A stretch of DNA of 64,000 nt from Meghimatium bilineatum (GCA_034231615.1 CM067310.1:2001501-2065500), one strand, 5' to 3'. Shown: positions 24,501 through 31,514, counted from the stretch's first letter. Notes: a model not told the origin generated them from the letters alone. Numbers and translations: made by a program.

Positions 24501-24988
24501 CCAACAGTGACAAACACACCCTGTAAAGCACTTCACTATCACATTCTGGCAATGTTGTCCTTGGAATTAACTGATTCAGTCAGTGTTGGCCCTGAAATTC
24601 AGTGCTCCAATTTTTTATTTAAAAATATTTTGCTGGTGGGTTGCTGATCAAGCAGTCCATGGACTCATGCTCAATGACATTGTGTAATATATACATGTGT
24701 TTGTGAGCTGTTGTTTTGTTCCCTTTATCAGGCCTCAGAGGGAGAATCAATTCAATCATGTCCAGCACTGGACATTTAAAAAAAAACTAACATTTATAAA
24801 TTAGTGCATGCTGACGTACTATAATTTCTTGAAATCACTTTTATTGTCAATATTTAAAGGTATTTATGATGATGTTTGCAGGATGTGAGCTGGACCTCTT
24901 GCACCGTAGGCTACTGTGCGCATGCACACCAGAGTTGGCTCATGAGTTGTCATCAGTTCTCACTCATCTTGACTTGGGTTTTGACTGA
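1747..24988 (+). CDS. IMPA1: Inositol monophosphatase, 8 coding exons (275 aa)
   Basis: Mg2+-dependent, Li+-sensitive cytosolic phosphatase family that hydrolyses inositol monophosphates to free myo-inositol for phosphoinositide resynthesis. Coding exons: 1747-1812, 10520-10653, 12849-12956, 14261-14306, 16801-16909, 19401-19506, 20712-20863, 24882-24988. All junctions are GT-AG and phases agree, giving 828 nt (275 codons plus stop); human IMPA1 is 277 aa. Visible motifs: GEE near residues 70-72, DPIDGTTNF at 92-100 (metal ligands D92, D95), EYGIHIWD at 214-221 (E214, D221), and a C-terminal [12 protein letters not shown] segment. The ATG at 1747 gives the family N-terminus. The frame stays open back to 1606, and a good acceptor (tttttcgcag) ends at 1735, so a 5'UTR intron or a 47-residue extension is possible. 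Introns hold many transposons, and the largest (8.7 kb) is intron 1. IMPA1 versus IMPA2 cannot be decided; invertebrates often have one gene. Confidence 0.95.
2090..2500 (-). mobile_element. RTE-like LINE fragment, C-terminal RT region
   Basis: Reverse-strand translation shows [18 protein letters not shown], then [20 protein letters not shown] and [19 protein letters not shown], typical of RTE-type ORF2 ends. Several stops; sits in IMPase intron 1. A second copy is at 59820-60100. Confidence 0.75.
2940..3216 (+). mobile_element. SINE-1 copy
   Basis: About 275-bp dispersed element found at least 14 times. Hallmarks are GGTTATGGGATGG near the middle, GGGTCAGTGACCC, TCCTGCTAATCTGCAGGAG and a (GAA)n tail. 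A near-duplicate GAAA(T/C)GTCAAC flanks this copy. Confidence 0.8.
3370..3655 (-). mobile_element. RTE-like LINE (family A) fragment, inverted
   Basis: The reverse strand matches 500-790, with relics of the [14 protein letters not shown] and [12 protein letters not shown] codons. Heavily decayed. It sits back to back with the plus-strand copy that follows. Confidence 0.7.
3755..4765 (+). mobile_element. RTE-like LINE (family A), broken copy
   Basis: Starts upstream of the RT box with [13 protein letters not shown]. The catalytic YADD reads YAND (3820-3831), so an essential Asp is lost. Translation stops at 4291 after RIGRTPWK, then resumes in another frame to [16 protein letters not shown] 160-bp element is inserted at 4551-4710. 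The GATGGCACTTGATGATGG end matches the family 3' tail. Confidence 0.85.
4551..4710. mobile_element. Short interspersed insertion with exact target-site duplication
   Basis: Flanked by identical 11-bp direct repeats GATGTTGAAGA (4540-4550 and 4711-4721) and absent from the other family A copies, so its edges are certain. Starts GATAAATCAACCAGTGTAGG and contains GGTGGCTGGGGTAACAC. A second copy is at 48503-48645. Confidence 0.85.
4780..4905. repeat. About 44-bp tandem repeat, 3 copies
   Basis: Repeats of AATATTGAAACTTCACAAGA plus ACTACAGAACTATTACAACA-type spacer, directly after the family A LINE tail. Confidence 0.8.
5285..5420 (+). mobile_element. LINE remnant (family D tail)
   Basis: Resembles 57765-57860 (GTGCTGATGTATC(T/C)AGTAT and the following 60 bases). 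Very degraded; no readable frame. Confidence 0.35.
5600..5895 (-). mobile_element. LINE ORF2 C-terminal fragment (CPCG zinc-knuckle region)
   Basis: Minus-strand frame with [17 protein letters not shown] and [18 protein letters not shown], the region that follows RNase H in many LINE polyproteins. About 85 open codons; an isolated fragment. Confidence 0.75.
5937..7168 (-). pseudogene. Retrocopy 1 of an unidentified acylated-protein gene
   Basis: Intronless copy with a 5' leader, an ATG at 6831 and an A-rich 3' end (T-rich on the plus strand near 5940-5975). The start reads [20 protein letters not shown], a candidate N-myristoylation site (G2) with adjacent palmitoylatable cysteines. Beyond about residue 45 the frame is broken by an 11-nt deletion relative to copy 3, and later by a one-base insertion. 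Further blocks are then read in other frames: [34 protein letters not shown], and an acidic tail with [18 protein letters not shown] that ends near 6007. Two relatives lie at 26338-27132 and 30335-31498. I do not recognise the parent protein. Confidence 0.6.
7505..8315. repeat. Minisatellite, 23-29 bp unit, about 30 copies
   Basis: Unit AGCTTCAGTCAGATATAAGG plus TTA, with some units carrying an extra CAATAG. It directly abuts the 3' end of the LINE relic at 8325, and the last units (GCGCCAATAGCTTCAATG) grade into it. Confidence 0.95.
8325..10060 (-). mobile_element. LINE relic with RNase H domain, split by a nested LINE
   Basis: Reading the reverse strand: [20 protein letters not shown]-like codons (about 10000), then RNase H blocks [15 protein letters not shown] and [18 protein letters not shown] (about 8850-9050). 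It ends with [20 protein letters not shown] at 8500. Many stops. A family B copy (9455-9835) is inserted in it. Confidence 0.75.
9455..9835 (+). mobile_element. RTE-like LINE (family B) 3' fragment
   Basis: Translation shows [20 protein letters not shown] and [10 protein letters not shown], then degraded codons, ending in a (GATA)n tail. Other copies at 25520-25990 and 45180-45640 (both minus) share the tail. Confidence 0.8.
10520..10653 (+). CDS. IMPA1: IMPase exon 2 (residues 23-67)
   Basis: Acceptor tcaccag| and donor CACAA|GTATGA. Encodes the [16 protein letters not shown] segment, matching the family SPVDLVTATDQ region near the Mg2+ site. It ends in phase 2. Confidence 0.93.
10838..11065 (-). 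mobile_element. SINE-3 copy (tRNA-related)
   Basis: Matches 29090-29360 in opposite orientation. The reverse strand carries a B-box-like GGTTGAAACCT. Distinctive GTTGGTTGCTGATCCAGCAG at the other end. Confidence 0.7.
11310..12100 (-). mobile_element. RTE-like LINE C-terminal relic with internal tandem expansion
   Basis: Reverse-strand blocks [23 protein letters not shown] and (frameshifted) TTEEKL follow the order of family B ORF ends. Codons for the conserved IERQQ-K stretch are tandemly multiplied at 11540-11710. Confidence 0.6.
11540..11710. repeat. About 42-bp imperfect tandem repeat, 4 copies
   Basis: Unit like GTGTTTTACTATTTCATTTG TTGCCTCTCAATGTATTCA. Lies inside the LINE relic and derives from its coding sequence. 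Confidence 0.8.
12110..12360 (-). mobile_element. SINE-1 copy
   Basis: Full-length copy in reverse, from the (TTC)n tail side to the CCCCTTTCAGAC end. Lies 490 bp upstream of IMPase exon 3. Confidence 0.8.
12362..12445. repeat. 43-bp direct duplication
   Basis: Two adjacent copies of AAAATATCAGCATGAATATA plus TTAGTATACATATAC. Confidence 0.8.
12526..12563. repeat. (TC)n microsatellite
   Basis: About 17 uninterrupted TC dinucleotides. Confidence 0.95.
12849..12956 (+). CDS. IMPA1: IMPase exon 3 (GEE and DPIDGTTNF)
   Basis: Acceptor atttcag| and donor CACAG|GTACC. Encodes FIGEE (residues 68-72) and [14 protein letters not shown] (89-102), the signature metal- and substrate-binding loops of the IMPase superfamily. 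Confidence 0.97.
13375..13565 (-). mobile_element. tRNA-derived SINE (SINE-2)
   Basis: The reverse strand begins with an A-box-like TAGTGTAGTGGTTCAGC and, 40 bases on, a B-box-like GGTTCAATAGA, then a non-tRNA body. The body recurs at 14455-14560 and 59625-59790. Not a functional tRNA: no intact acceptor stem is visible. Confidence 0.75.
13701..13850. repeat. Palindrome plus long hairpin
   Basis: 13701-13716 is a perfect 16-bp palindrome (GTATCCTTAAGGATAC). 13734-13850 folds into arms of about 54 bp with a 9-nt loop and only a handful of mismatches; the arms contain GATCTTCTTCTT and GTTTCCCAGGG. Candidate foldback MITE or hairpin transcript, in IMPase intron 3. Confidence 0.8.
13892..14000 (+). 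mobile_element. Penelope-like 3'-end relic after (GT)n
   Basis: (GT)n at 13892-13908, then CTTGATAAAGACCTTTTGGT TGAAAC, the motif that lies downstream of the GIY-YIG ORF at 44030 and recurs about eight times here. Confidence 0.45.
14040..14140. repeat. About 35-bp tandem repeat, 3 copies
   Basis: Unit GGTAGGACTATTGTCCTGTT plus ATAAGAGAGA. Confidence 0.8.
14261..14306 (+). CDS. IMPA1: IMPase exon 4 (46-nt exon)
   Basis: A very short exon between ttttctag| and AAAAAG|GTAAGT. It encodes [16 protein letters not shown] (residues 103-118), equivalent to the FPFVAVSIGFAVNKK strand of vertebrate enzymes. It restores phase 0. Confidence 0.92.
14455..14560 (-). mobile_element. SINE-2 body fragment
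   Basis: Shares CGAAGGACATTG-ACT and the following 60 bases with 13395-13480; the tRNA-like head is missing. Confidence 0.55.
14645..14830 (-). mobile_element. Penelope-like 3'-end relic
   Basis: Carries the reverse complement of the TTGATAAAGACCTTTTGGTC motif (14663-14694), followed by an A-rich stretch with no readable frame. Confidence 0.4.
14995..15245 (+). mobile_element. LINE 3' fragment (family C)
   Basis: Open codons [20 protein letters not shown], then decayed codons ending [11 protein letters not shown] and a (GAT)n tail. Same family as 1300-1475. Confidence 0.65.
15272..15372 (-). mobile_element. SINE-1, 3' part
   Basis: About 100 bp of the tail half, from TCTTCTTCTACG to CAGACTTCATTGGCTTCTG, abutting a 41-bp minisatellite. 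Confidence 0.65.
15373..15755. repeat. Minisatellite, 41-bp unit, 9 copies
   Basis: Unit CATTGATGACCCTTTATGGC plus AGGAGGTTGGCAACCAGGAAA. Copies differ by one to three bases. In IMPase intron 4. Confidence 0.95.
15780..16480. other. Unclassified GC-richer block
   Basis: About 700 bp, visibly richer in G and C than its surroundings, with a repeated internal (T/C)CCAACACGGCT and an A-rich end (16463-16478). It could be the 5' region of a retrotransposon. No protein or family recognised. Confidence 0.35.
16801..16909 (+). CDS. IMPA1: IMPase exon 5 (residues 119-155)
   Basis: Acceptor tgtctacag| and donor TAAAG|GTGAGA. Encodes [18 protein letters not shown] followed by [11 protein letters not shown], the conserved hydrophobic core and G-GAF-NG turn. 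Confidence 0.94.
17160..17365. repeat. Imperfect 50-80 bp tandem repeat, 3 copies
   Basis: Recurring GAGCCAGTCTGGCTTCTT-type core followed by GTGGTCACAGTTTCCTC. In IMPase intron 5. Confidence 0.7.
17540..18480 (-). mobile_element. Tc1-like transposase relic, split by a SINE
   Basis: Reverse-strand codons from 18400 read a catalytic-domain relic ([15 protein letters not shown]). After the SINE they continue with [16 protein letters not shown] and [20 protein letters not shown], the second Asp and the D-E spacing of Tc1-type DD34E enzymes. Multiple stops; dead. SINE-1 lies inside it at 17978-18255. Confidence 0.7.
17978..18255 (+). mobile_element. SINE-1 with target-site duplication
   Basis: 278 bp flanked by identical 12-bp repeats ATATCTTTCTTC (17966-17977 and 18256-18267) within a Tc1-like relic. 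This copy fixes both ends: CGCATATGTATTGCCGGGGC at the 5' side and a GAAGAAGAAG tail. Confidence 0.9.
18540..18990. other. Possible dispersed repeat
   Basis: About 60 bp around 18840-18900 (reverse) resemble 22565-22640. The open minus-strand frame here is not convincing as protein. Confidence 0.3.
18995..19268 (-). mobile_element. SINE-1 copy
   Basis: Near full length in reverse, ending 130 bp before IMPase exon 6. Confidence 0.8.
19401..19506 (+). CDS. IMPA1: IMPase exon 6 (residues 155-190)
   Basis: Acceptor tctctgtag| and donor CATGG|GTGAGT. Encodes [20 protein letters not shown], aligning to the LLVTELGSSR stretch of the family. Confidence 0.9.
20165..20400 (+). mobile_element. LINE C-terminal fragment
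   Basis: LLEGKVPGK then (frameshifted) [15 protein letters not shown]- and [10 protein letters not shown]-like codons, the usual end of RTE-type ORF2. Confidence 0.55.
20712..20863 (+). CDS. IMPA1: IMPase exon 7 (WD active-site motif)
   Basis: Acceptor attcacag| and donor CCACAG|GTAAAT. Encodes [20 protein letters not shown], then [16 protein letters not shown] with E214 and metal ligand D221, then [12 protein letters not shown]. Confidence 0.96.
20970..21057 (-). mobile_element. tRNA-derived SINE head
   Basis: The reverse strand reads GTGGCGCATGGCCGTTAGGT and later GGTCTCACAACCATGAGGTC, with B-box position AAAGTTCAATC, next to an A-run. In IMPase intron 7. Confidence 0.6.
21813..22000 (+). 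mobile_element. Possible piggyBac transposase remnant
   Basis: The segment [20 protein letters not shown] resembles the piggyBac (V/I)-Y---MGGVD--DQ-LS-Y block, but the key Asp residues are replaced. About 96 open codons; weak assignment. Confidence 0.3.
22255..22312 (-). mobile_element. SINE-1, 5' fragment
   Basis: Reverse of the GGGCC(T/C)GAAAGGGGA to AACAGTGTTGC head only. Confidence 0.6.
22661..23995 (-). mobile_element. Mariner transposon, apparently complete, in IMPase intron 7
   Basis: 1335-bp element bounded by TA dinucleotides (22659-22660 and 23996-23997). The inverted termini match perfectly for 30 bp, starting CGAGGGGGAGTCAATAAGTA. It contains one uninterrupted transposase ORF on the minus strand. 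Perfect termini plus an open ORF point to recent insertion. Structure is seen in the sequence; the age is inference. Confidence 0.95.
22761..23831 (-). CDS. Mariner transposase (DD34D)
   Basis: Cut-and-paste transposase of the mariner branch of IS630-Tc1-mariner. An N-terminal paired-type HTH region is followed by WVPRQLTD (about residues 126-133) and a DDE/D core: ITGDESW (D165), [10 protein letters not shown] (D259) and YSPDLAPSD (D294). The last two Asp have 34 residues between them, the mariner hallmark. Length is 356 aa from ATG 23831 (MATVLTE), within the usual 345-360. The frame is open for 9 more codons to an ATG at 23858, but the inner start fits family length better. No stop or frameshift is seen, so it could encode active enzyme. 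It is antisense to the host IMPase gene. Confidence 0.93.
   Translation of the reverse strand: MATVLTECTINEQRAVVRFLWAKGLPAKDIHKEMLPVYADNCLSRKAVHSWVKKFSQGRSKIVDEIRSGRAVEIATDASVQRVEEMIRGDRRVTIDAVAAAIGCSHGSAYSIMHDQLKFKKVCSRWVPRQLTDEHKMNRLGLSLEHLCQYANEGEDMMNRIITGDESWVHHYQPESKRASMQWKHPSSPCVQKFKVTPSAGKVMLTVFWDCQGVLLTKFKKKGDNVNSESYCEVLSVLRDAIRRKRPGLLTRGVLLLHDNARPHTARLTQEKIKNLGWKILEHPPYSPDLAPSDFHLFGPLKTHLGGKHFATDAEVECEVKMWLKKQSTQFYVAGLGGLIKRWDKCINVGGNYVEK
24635..24690 (-). mobile_element. SINE-3 end fragment
   Basis: GGTTGCTGATCAAGCAGTCC and about 25 further bases match 10843-10885. Confidence 0.45.
24882..24988 (+). CDS. IMPA1: IMPase exon 8 and stop
   Basis: Acceptor tgtttgcag|. Encodes [20 protein letters not shown] and a short tail, ending at TGA 24986-24988. 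The match to the family GGPFDLMSRRV-A segment and the required phase (one base carried over) identify it as the terminal exon despite a 4-kb intron. Confidence 0.9.
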
Positions 24989-25519
24989 GGTACGCAATCA
25001 AGAAAACATCTCATATCTAAATCGGAACACAGTATTGAAAAAGTCCCATACAATTTGGACTACAGAGATGAGAATTTACAGCCACCGTATTTAGTGGTAG
25101 GCTATTATAAAATTTGGGTTCGCGTGGAACAAAATAATACCTATCTGTAAAAGAGTCCAAAATTGGCCAGTGCTGAATTTCCGTAGAATGCTTTAGTGGA
25201 GAAAAGCACAGATAATGTTATAATTTTCAGTAGTGTTTTTTTGTGTCTGTGTAGGGCACAGAATGCCAGATTTATTTATGTGAATGTATTTGATGACATT
25301 TTTCTTAAAAATTACACATTTAGCTATTTGTTTGAAGAGTTGCTACCAGTTAGGGCCAGTTAACCCTTTCACCACTATACGATTTCCATATTGTCAATCC
25401 CCAATCACTAAGACAAGGGGCAGAACTCAAAATTATTGATATGATGATGTTAAAAATGCATTTTCTTTCAAACTATTCATCATATGACACTCAGACTTGG
25501 CAGATCAACAGAAAAATGA

Positions 25520-25990
25520 ATCTATCTATCTATACGCTGTGGCCCTTGTTTGCCTTGCAGTGTCAGGGGTGGAAGAGTTTTCTGGAGATGGCCTTCTTGT
25601 GCGCTGTTTGTAAGCTTGTTCCTGTGGCTTCTTTGATTTCTGTGATCCATCTTTTACATGGTCTGCTTCTGGCTTTATAACCGCTATGTCTATGTGGCAT
25701 GCTGTCTGTCGGTAGTCTAGAAGCGTGTGAAAACCACTTGCTCTGTTGTCTTTTGATGTGCTCCAATACTGGTATTGCTTTGGTTATCTGTCTGTTATCG
25801 TTTCTAATTCTATCTCTTAATAACACTCCGAGTATTCTTTTTAGACATGTCATTTCTGTTGTCACTTTTTCTTTCGTCTTGTGCTGTCATTGTCCAGGTT
25901 TGGCACGGGTAGCATAGTGATGGAATAATAATAATCTTGTATAATGCAACTTTAGTGTCTATGTTTACATTTTTGTTCTTGAAAATACAT
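25520..25990 (-). mobile_element. RTE-like LINE (family B) 3' fragment
   Basis: Minus-strand codons CYPCQTWTMTAQDERK, CLKRILGVLLRDRIRN and RWITEIKEATGTSLQTA in two frames, with a (GATA)n tail at 25524-25535. Just downstream of the IMPase gene. Confidence 0.8.
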
Positions 25991-26337
25991 GTCATCTGTC
26001 CTAGAATCTACACAGGCTTGTCATAATATAAATATAAAAATTATGTTTTTATTTCAATGTCAGTTACAGATGTCCAGCACGTGTCTTCTTTTCTTGTTTG
26101 TTCTCTGTGTTATGTTACATACACATTTGTCCGATAGGCTGCAAATTGATAAACTCCTCATTGACAATGATGTTAAAATATTCATAATGTGTGACAATCT
26201 CATCAAGATTATGTACAGGCCCAATGTTTTCTACAAAATTCTCAATTTCTACTTGAAAAACTAACCACTCCCACAAAATTCACGATGTCACAATTAGTAC
26301 GATGAATTTCCTTTTCATTGTTAGAAACATTAGCTCT

Positions 26338-27132
26338 ATGAGTGACAGGTAGGCCTATGTCGTCGTCTTCTTCCAGAGAATTGGCCACCGGGAGAAAATG
26401 ACACGTCACCACAGATTTCACCACAGCCACATATATCTCTTTGGTGTTTTTATTCCGCTCCTGCAGCCATCAAACCATAACCTCTGCAAACTTTTGCAGT
26501 CCTGAGCAATAATAAAAACTCCATGGTGTGACGCCATGATCACTAAATCTTTCGCACATAAATATAACATAAATCGAAGAGACGTCGCAGATCTTGCTTT
26601 AAAATAAGTCCCCTTCGAACTCGTCTGTGTGTGGTTGTTTGAAAATGCCAGATATTTCACAATTGTAACCATCAAACATTCTGGGGAACTATCTTTCATA
26701 TTCTCTTAATTTTTTTAATCTCTTCTTGAGAGATATCGTCTTTTTTGTTTGATTATCTGAATTAGGCTATGTGCAGCATGCGTTAAAATTGCCCATCGTG
26801 ATTACTTTAGTAATACTTAGAAAATAATTACAAATCAAATGTATTAATCACAAGCTAAGCTTGAAAAACGTGAGCTTCTCAAATCATCGATCTTTTATTG
26901 TGAGTCTCCAACGTCAAGGAGAGCATTACGTAGTCACAACCGTTATGACGTCATTTTTACAAATATAAAATGGCTGCCTTGTTCAATGAACAAGTTGCTG
27001 GAAATACATATTGGTTTTGTCAATTCATTTTTTTCGTATAAATCCTTCGCATTTTCTTGTATTTTATTAATTCAACGCACAGGATTTCAAGTTTGGTTCT
27101 TAATTATAAACATTTGTGGACTTTTTAATGGA
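26338..27132 (-). pseudogene. Retrocopy 2 of the MGNFNACC gene
   Basis: Shares the 5' leader with copy 1 to the same boundary (AATGGA at 27127-27132). The reading frame opens MGNFNACCT and stops at once (TGC ACA TAG). Blocks [11 protein letters not shown] and DLVIMASHHGVFII survive out of frame. The 3' third and A-rich tail are missing. Confidence 0.6.
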
Positions 27133-28174
27133 TCTTCACTGTCATTTTCCATGTTATATTTGGTATGCAAATGACCTACATCATGAATATTTCCATCATA
27201 ACTACAGCTGTCATCATCAGTGTACATATGAAAATATCCTCCAATGTGAAAATATTGTGTCAAATTTGCAAATTTTGAAAAATTCATCAAAAATCTGTGT
27301 GACAATATTTCCATGATACAGAGAAAGTGTGAAGACCTACGCAAAGGTCACGGCATGATATTAACACAGCGTAAACTTCAAATGTAGTATTGATCATAAT
27401 GAAACAAGTAATAATAAAAGCACCCAGTGGCGACTGTAGTTGTCTACCAGTAGAAGCGACACGTAGAGGGGGATCTGGTTAATGATGAATGGCTGACATT
27501 GGAATTAGTATGTCACAGAAAATCATGACTGCAATCATATTAAAAGTACAAATTTATTTCTTCCAACATGAAATCACAATGCATTCTATGGAAACCCATG
27601 CAAGCCAGAATTGGACATATTTTACATGCTGGTATTATTTTGTTACTGTGCACCCAAATTTGCTATCAGATCTATTTATGTGTTTTATACAATAAGCACA
27701 TCATTGTTGGCTGTAGTTTTTGTAGACATGTGACCTGTATTTCACATTACATGTAAGCAGTTACCTGTAGGTACATTAGAATCTCTCTATAACATATCCT
27801 TTTATAACAAATTTTCCTATTTAGCAACACTTTTTAAAATTGCCAATTATAGAGTATACATCAGAAATTGTTATCTCTAGCTTTGATTCACATAGATGTG
27901 TGTCCTATTGTATTTTCGTTCCTGTAATTGTAGCACAAATAATAGACATGTGCCAAATACAGACGTATGCACCCACAAATGGTGGATAGTTGTCAGACAT
28001 GAATTATGAGCTGATATCATTGCACTAAGGCAGACACATAGGTTCTGAGTTTGTCCCAGCAGCTATCAAAGAGTATGTAATGCTAATTGTTCCAGTAGCT
28101 CGCCATTTGAATATGCTCTTCATTCTGTAAATCAGGTTGTCCAGTTCTAGTATTTCAATGTACAATACCACATT
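27133..28174. other. Intergenic, little recognised
   Basis: AT-rich DNA with only the short pogo-like fragment; no gene, tandem array or other repeat identified. Confidence 0.4.
27775..27850 (+). mobile_element. pogo/Tigger-like terminal fragment
   Basis: Matches 36085-36125 (TTTCC-TTTTTAGC-ACACTTTT-AAAAT), a pattern of pogo-type ends with TATAAC(G) steps. Short and uncertain. Confidence 0.35.
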
Positions 28175-29089
28175 CACCCAATCCCAACTTCAGGTTTAGT
28201 CTGTGCTGTGTGGCAATGGTTATCATGTTTGTCCATTCCTTCATCATGTATTCACATTGTATCTGATGTTCCCCAGACAGTGCTGCAATGAATGCCAAGC
28301 TCTTCAGCAACTTCTCTCATGGTCTTCCCTCTTACTGTTCAACATGTCCGATGTCACGATATACTCCACTGTTCCTCTGCTCATGCTTACAAAGAATGTG
28401 ATCTAATGTGAGTAAGCACTACTCTTGTAAGTTTGTCCCAGAAATCTTCATGAAACTTTTTACCTGTCCATGGTGTCCTCCTTCTTCTATCAAACATCTC
28501 TCCTGCTTCCACATTTACTATTCTATTGATCTAGTCCTGTCATATCTCAAACATCTCACATTTCTTTAAATGTAGTTACCAAAAAAGTCAGAAGTCCGGC
28601 GATCAGGTATGTGTCATGTATGATCAGGTGTGTGCTGTTGTATCACATATACCATAAATCAGACTTCTTTAACAGGGCATTCATTGTTTTATTTATACAT
28701 TTATTTTTTATTTGCAATTTTGTAAATTGGTATCAAATGTTAGCATTTTATTTAATCATAGTACGCATGTGGTTGCATCTGTGGGTCTCACCAATGGCCC
28801 ACTAGACAAACCATCCATGCAACAGAAAACCTTAGTGGATGACATGCCGTTATATTGAGGTTATCTTCTTAGAGAAGCTTCATGGCACGTCATCTATACA
28901 ATTATGCTAATTATGCTTTTATTTTGTTGTTTAAATGTGTTTTATGATTACTTGAATATATGTATGCACCCTCTATGGTTGGGAGGGAGCCAGAGATGTA
29001 CTGTGCAGCACTGGGGAGGAGGAAACTGACAGCAGTTTTTTCCTATGGCTGAGGCCCATCATAGAGGCACAGTGACTCAGGATGTGACA

Positions 29090-29360
29090 ATTCTTTTGAC
29101 TTGAACATTTGGTTGCATGCCTGGAACAATAGAGAAGTTCGGCATACCAGTAGTCAATTGGTGGCGGAGATAATCACAGTGAACCCTATCTTGGTTGCAG
29201 TGGCTCGGAGCAGTGCATAGGTTGAAACCTACCTTCCTGGAGGTGTGATAGTTATTCTCTGGCTGTCCCGGGGTGAGCCGAAAATCTAGACTTCCCAGCA
29301 ATATAATGCCATTTAATGGCATTGGGTCAAAGGGAATGGACCGCTGGATCAGCAACCAAC
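29090..29360 (+). mobile_element. SINE-3 copy (tRNA-related)
   Basis: B-box-like GGTTGAAACCT at 29220 after an A-box-like TGGCTCGGAGCAG. Ends with GATCAGCAACCAACCAACC. Inverse orientation of 10838-11065. Confidence 0.7.
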
Positions 29361-29789
29361 CAACCATCTAATCATAGACATAAAGGTGCATTTATTTTTT
29401 CTCATGTATTCATAAAGGTCTTTTTCCCCATTTTTTGCATATTCAGAGATTTTATAGACATTAGGGTGCTTTTATTTTTCAAGTATTCATACAGAAGATT
29501 GTATAAATCAAAATGATTTTTTTTTCATATTTCACGTATTCATTTAGATTTTTAAAAAGATATAAGGTTACTGATAATGTATGGTTTCATCTGAATAATT
29601 CATGTATGATAGAGATGTTTTTAGTTATTCACTTGGTTTCACACAAGGCAAAGAGATTTGACTGCATCAATGTCTTGCCTGTGTGTTACCAGGACCAAAA
29701 ATTGTGAACAGGAAATAATGTGACACTGTTCACCTACATCTCTCCCTGTTTCACAAGATACTGCACACCTACATCTCTCCCTGTTTCAC

Positions 29790-30180
29790 AAGATACTGCA
29801 CCTTTTTTTGACTAGATTGGCAGTGCTTGCTATATTTTGTGCGTTCTCATGTATCTTTGTCTTTTGGATAGTCTTTAACGAGTCCTTGTATCGCTTCTTT
29901 TGGCCACATTGAGAACTTATGCCCTTCTGTAACTCACTGTAGAGAAGTATCTTTGACAGACGATGATCTGACATAATACCACATGACCTGCCCAACAAAT
30001 CTGCATCAGAATATTGTCAATGCTAGGGATACCAGATCTGTCAAAACCGTGAAATGTGCCCCAATGTTATGCTCTGTCTTGCCATCTGATGTTCATAACT
30101 TTTCAGAGACAAGTTGTGTGAAAGTGATTTAGCTTCCTCAAGTCATCTATACACCAGCTAATAACACCACTGCTCTTTTA
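29790..30180 (-). mobile_element. LINE C-terminal relic
   Basis: Reverse-strand codons NHFHTTCLRKVMNIRWQDR, then CWAGHVV and LSKILLYSELQKG, the well-known HVxRM-LPKQLLY-EL block of molluscan and annelid LINE ORFs. Several frame breaks. Confidence 0.7.
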
Positions 30181-30334
30181 ATTTTCAGTTTAATCTGTAG
30201 GTTAATGCAATTTCTATGCTACACATTTGTGTACAATCTGCCGAAAGTGCTGCTTGCCTGGACCGGAGATCCTGGGCACTCACTTCGCACCATATACTCA
30301 TATGATATGGTTACCTCTTACAACCTGCATGGTA

Positions 30335-31498
30335 GAAAATATTTTTTTATATTTGTTTTTGGTTTTAATTTTTGTTTGAGCCGTAAAAAGGACGTTAAAT
30401 AAGCATAGGAAAACATGATTGGTTTTCCTCTTCGCCGTGTTCTTTTATCATCAGTACAACGACTGGTATGTTGCTATCATCTTCATGGCCGGTGAAGATG
30501 CAGCTATTTTGATGACTTGGTATATATTTAAGATATTTTGGACAGAGTCTTCGTCCTCTATTGTCACTTTGAGCATTCGTCCGTCTAATGGCAGAGGTGT
30601 CACTTGAAGAATATCATCATCTTCAGCTGTGACTTGCTTCTTGTCCATCAAACATGAAGCTATGGATGGCGTTGTCTTCTTCCATTGTGATAAGATCTTC
30701 TACAACAAGAAGAGAATTGGCCATCAGGAGAAAATGACACATCACCAACTTTATATGTGGGCTGAGATTTTACTACAGTCACATACATTTCTTTGGTGTT
30801 TGGATTCGGCTGCCGGAGCTTGATGCAGCCATCCATCCATAAGGTCTGCAAACCTTTGCAGTCTTTAGTTATTATAAAAACTCCACAGTGTGACGCCGTG
30901 ATCACCAAATCATTCAAATGTTTGGCTACTGCCACTCCATGTTCGCATATGAATCGTAGAGACTTTACAGATTTTGCTTTGAAAGTAAGTCCCCTTTATA
31001 ACTCTTCTGTGTGTGGTTGTTTGAAAATACCAGATATTTCACAATTGTAACCCTCTGGCGTAACCGTCACACATTCTGCAGAACTTTCATATTATCTTTA
31101 GTTCTTAATCTCTTCTTGAGAGAATTCTCCTTTCTTGTTTGATTATATGAATTACGCTTCGTGCAGCATGCGTTAAAATTGCCCATCGTGCGTACTTTAG
31201 CATTACGTAGAAAATAATTACAAATGAAATGTATTAATCACAAGCTAAGCTTGAAAAACGTTGGCTTCTCAAATCATCGGACTTTTATTGTGTCTTGAAG
31301 GTCAAGGAGAGCGTTACGTAGTGACAACCGTTATGACGTCATTCTTACAAATCTAAAATGTCTGCCTTGTTCATTGAGCGCAAGTTGCTGGAAATACATA
31401 TTGGTTTTTCTCAATTCACATTTCATATAAATCCTTTTCATTTTTTTGTATTTTATGAATTCAACGCACAGGATTTCAAGTTTGGTTCTTTATTATAA
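30335..31498 (-). pseudogene. Retrocopy 3 of the MGNFNACC gene, with target-site duplication
   Basis: Flanked by a direct repeat CAACCTGCATGGTAG (left 30320-30334, right just after 31498). The minus-strand 3' end is A-rich next to the left repeat, the signature of LINE-mediated retroposition. The ATG near 31186 opens [20 protein letters not shown]; a 4-nt loss shifts it to a stop about 35 codons on. The original downstream frame stays readable: [40 protein letters not shown] and YKVGDVSFSPDGQ. Introns are absent. Parent gene not in this window and not recognised. Confidence 0.75.
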
Positions 31499-31514
31499 AC
31501 AACCTGCATGGTAG

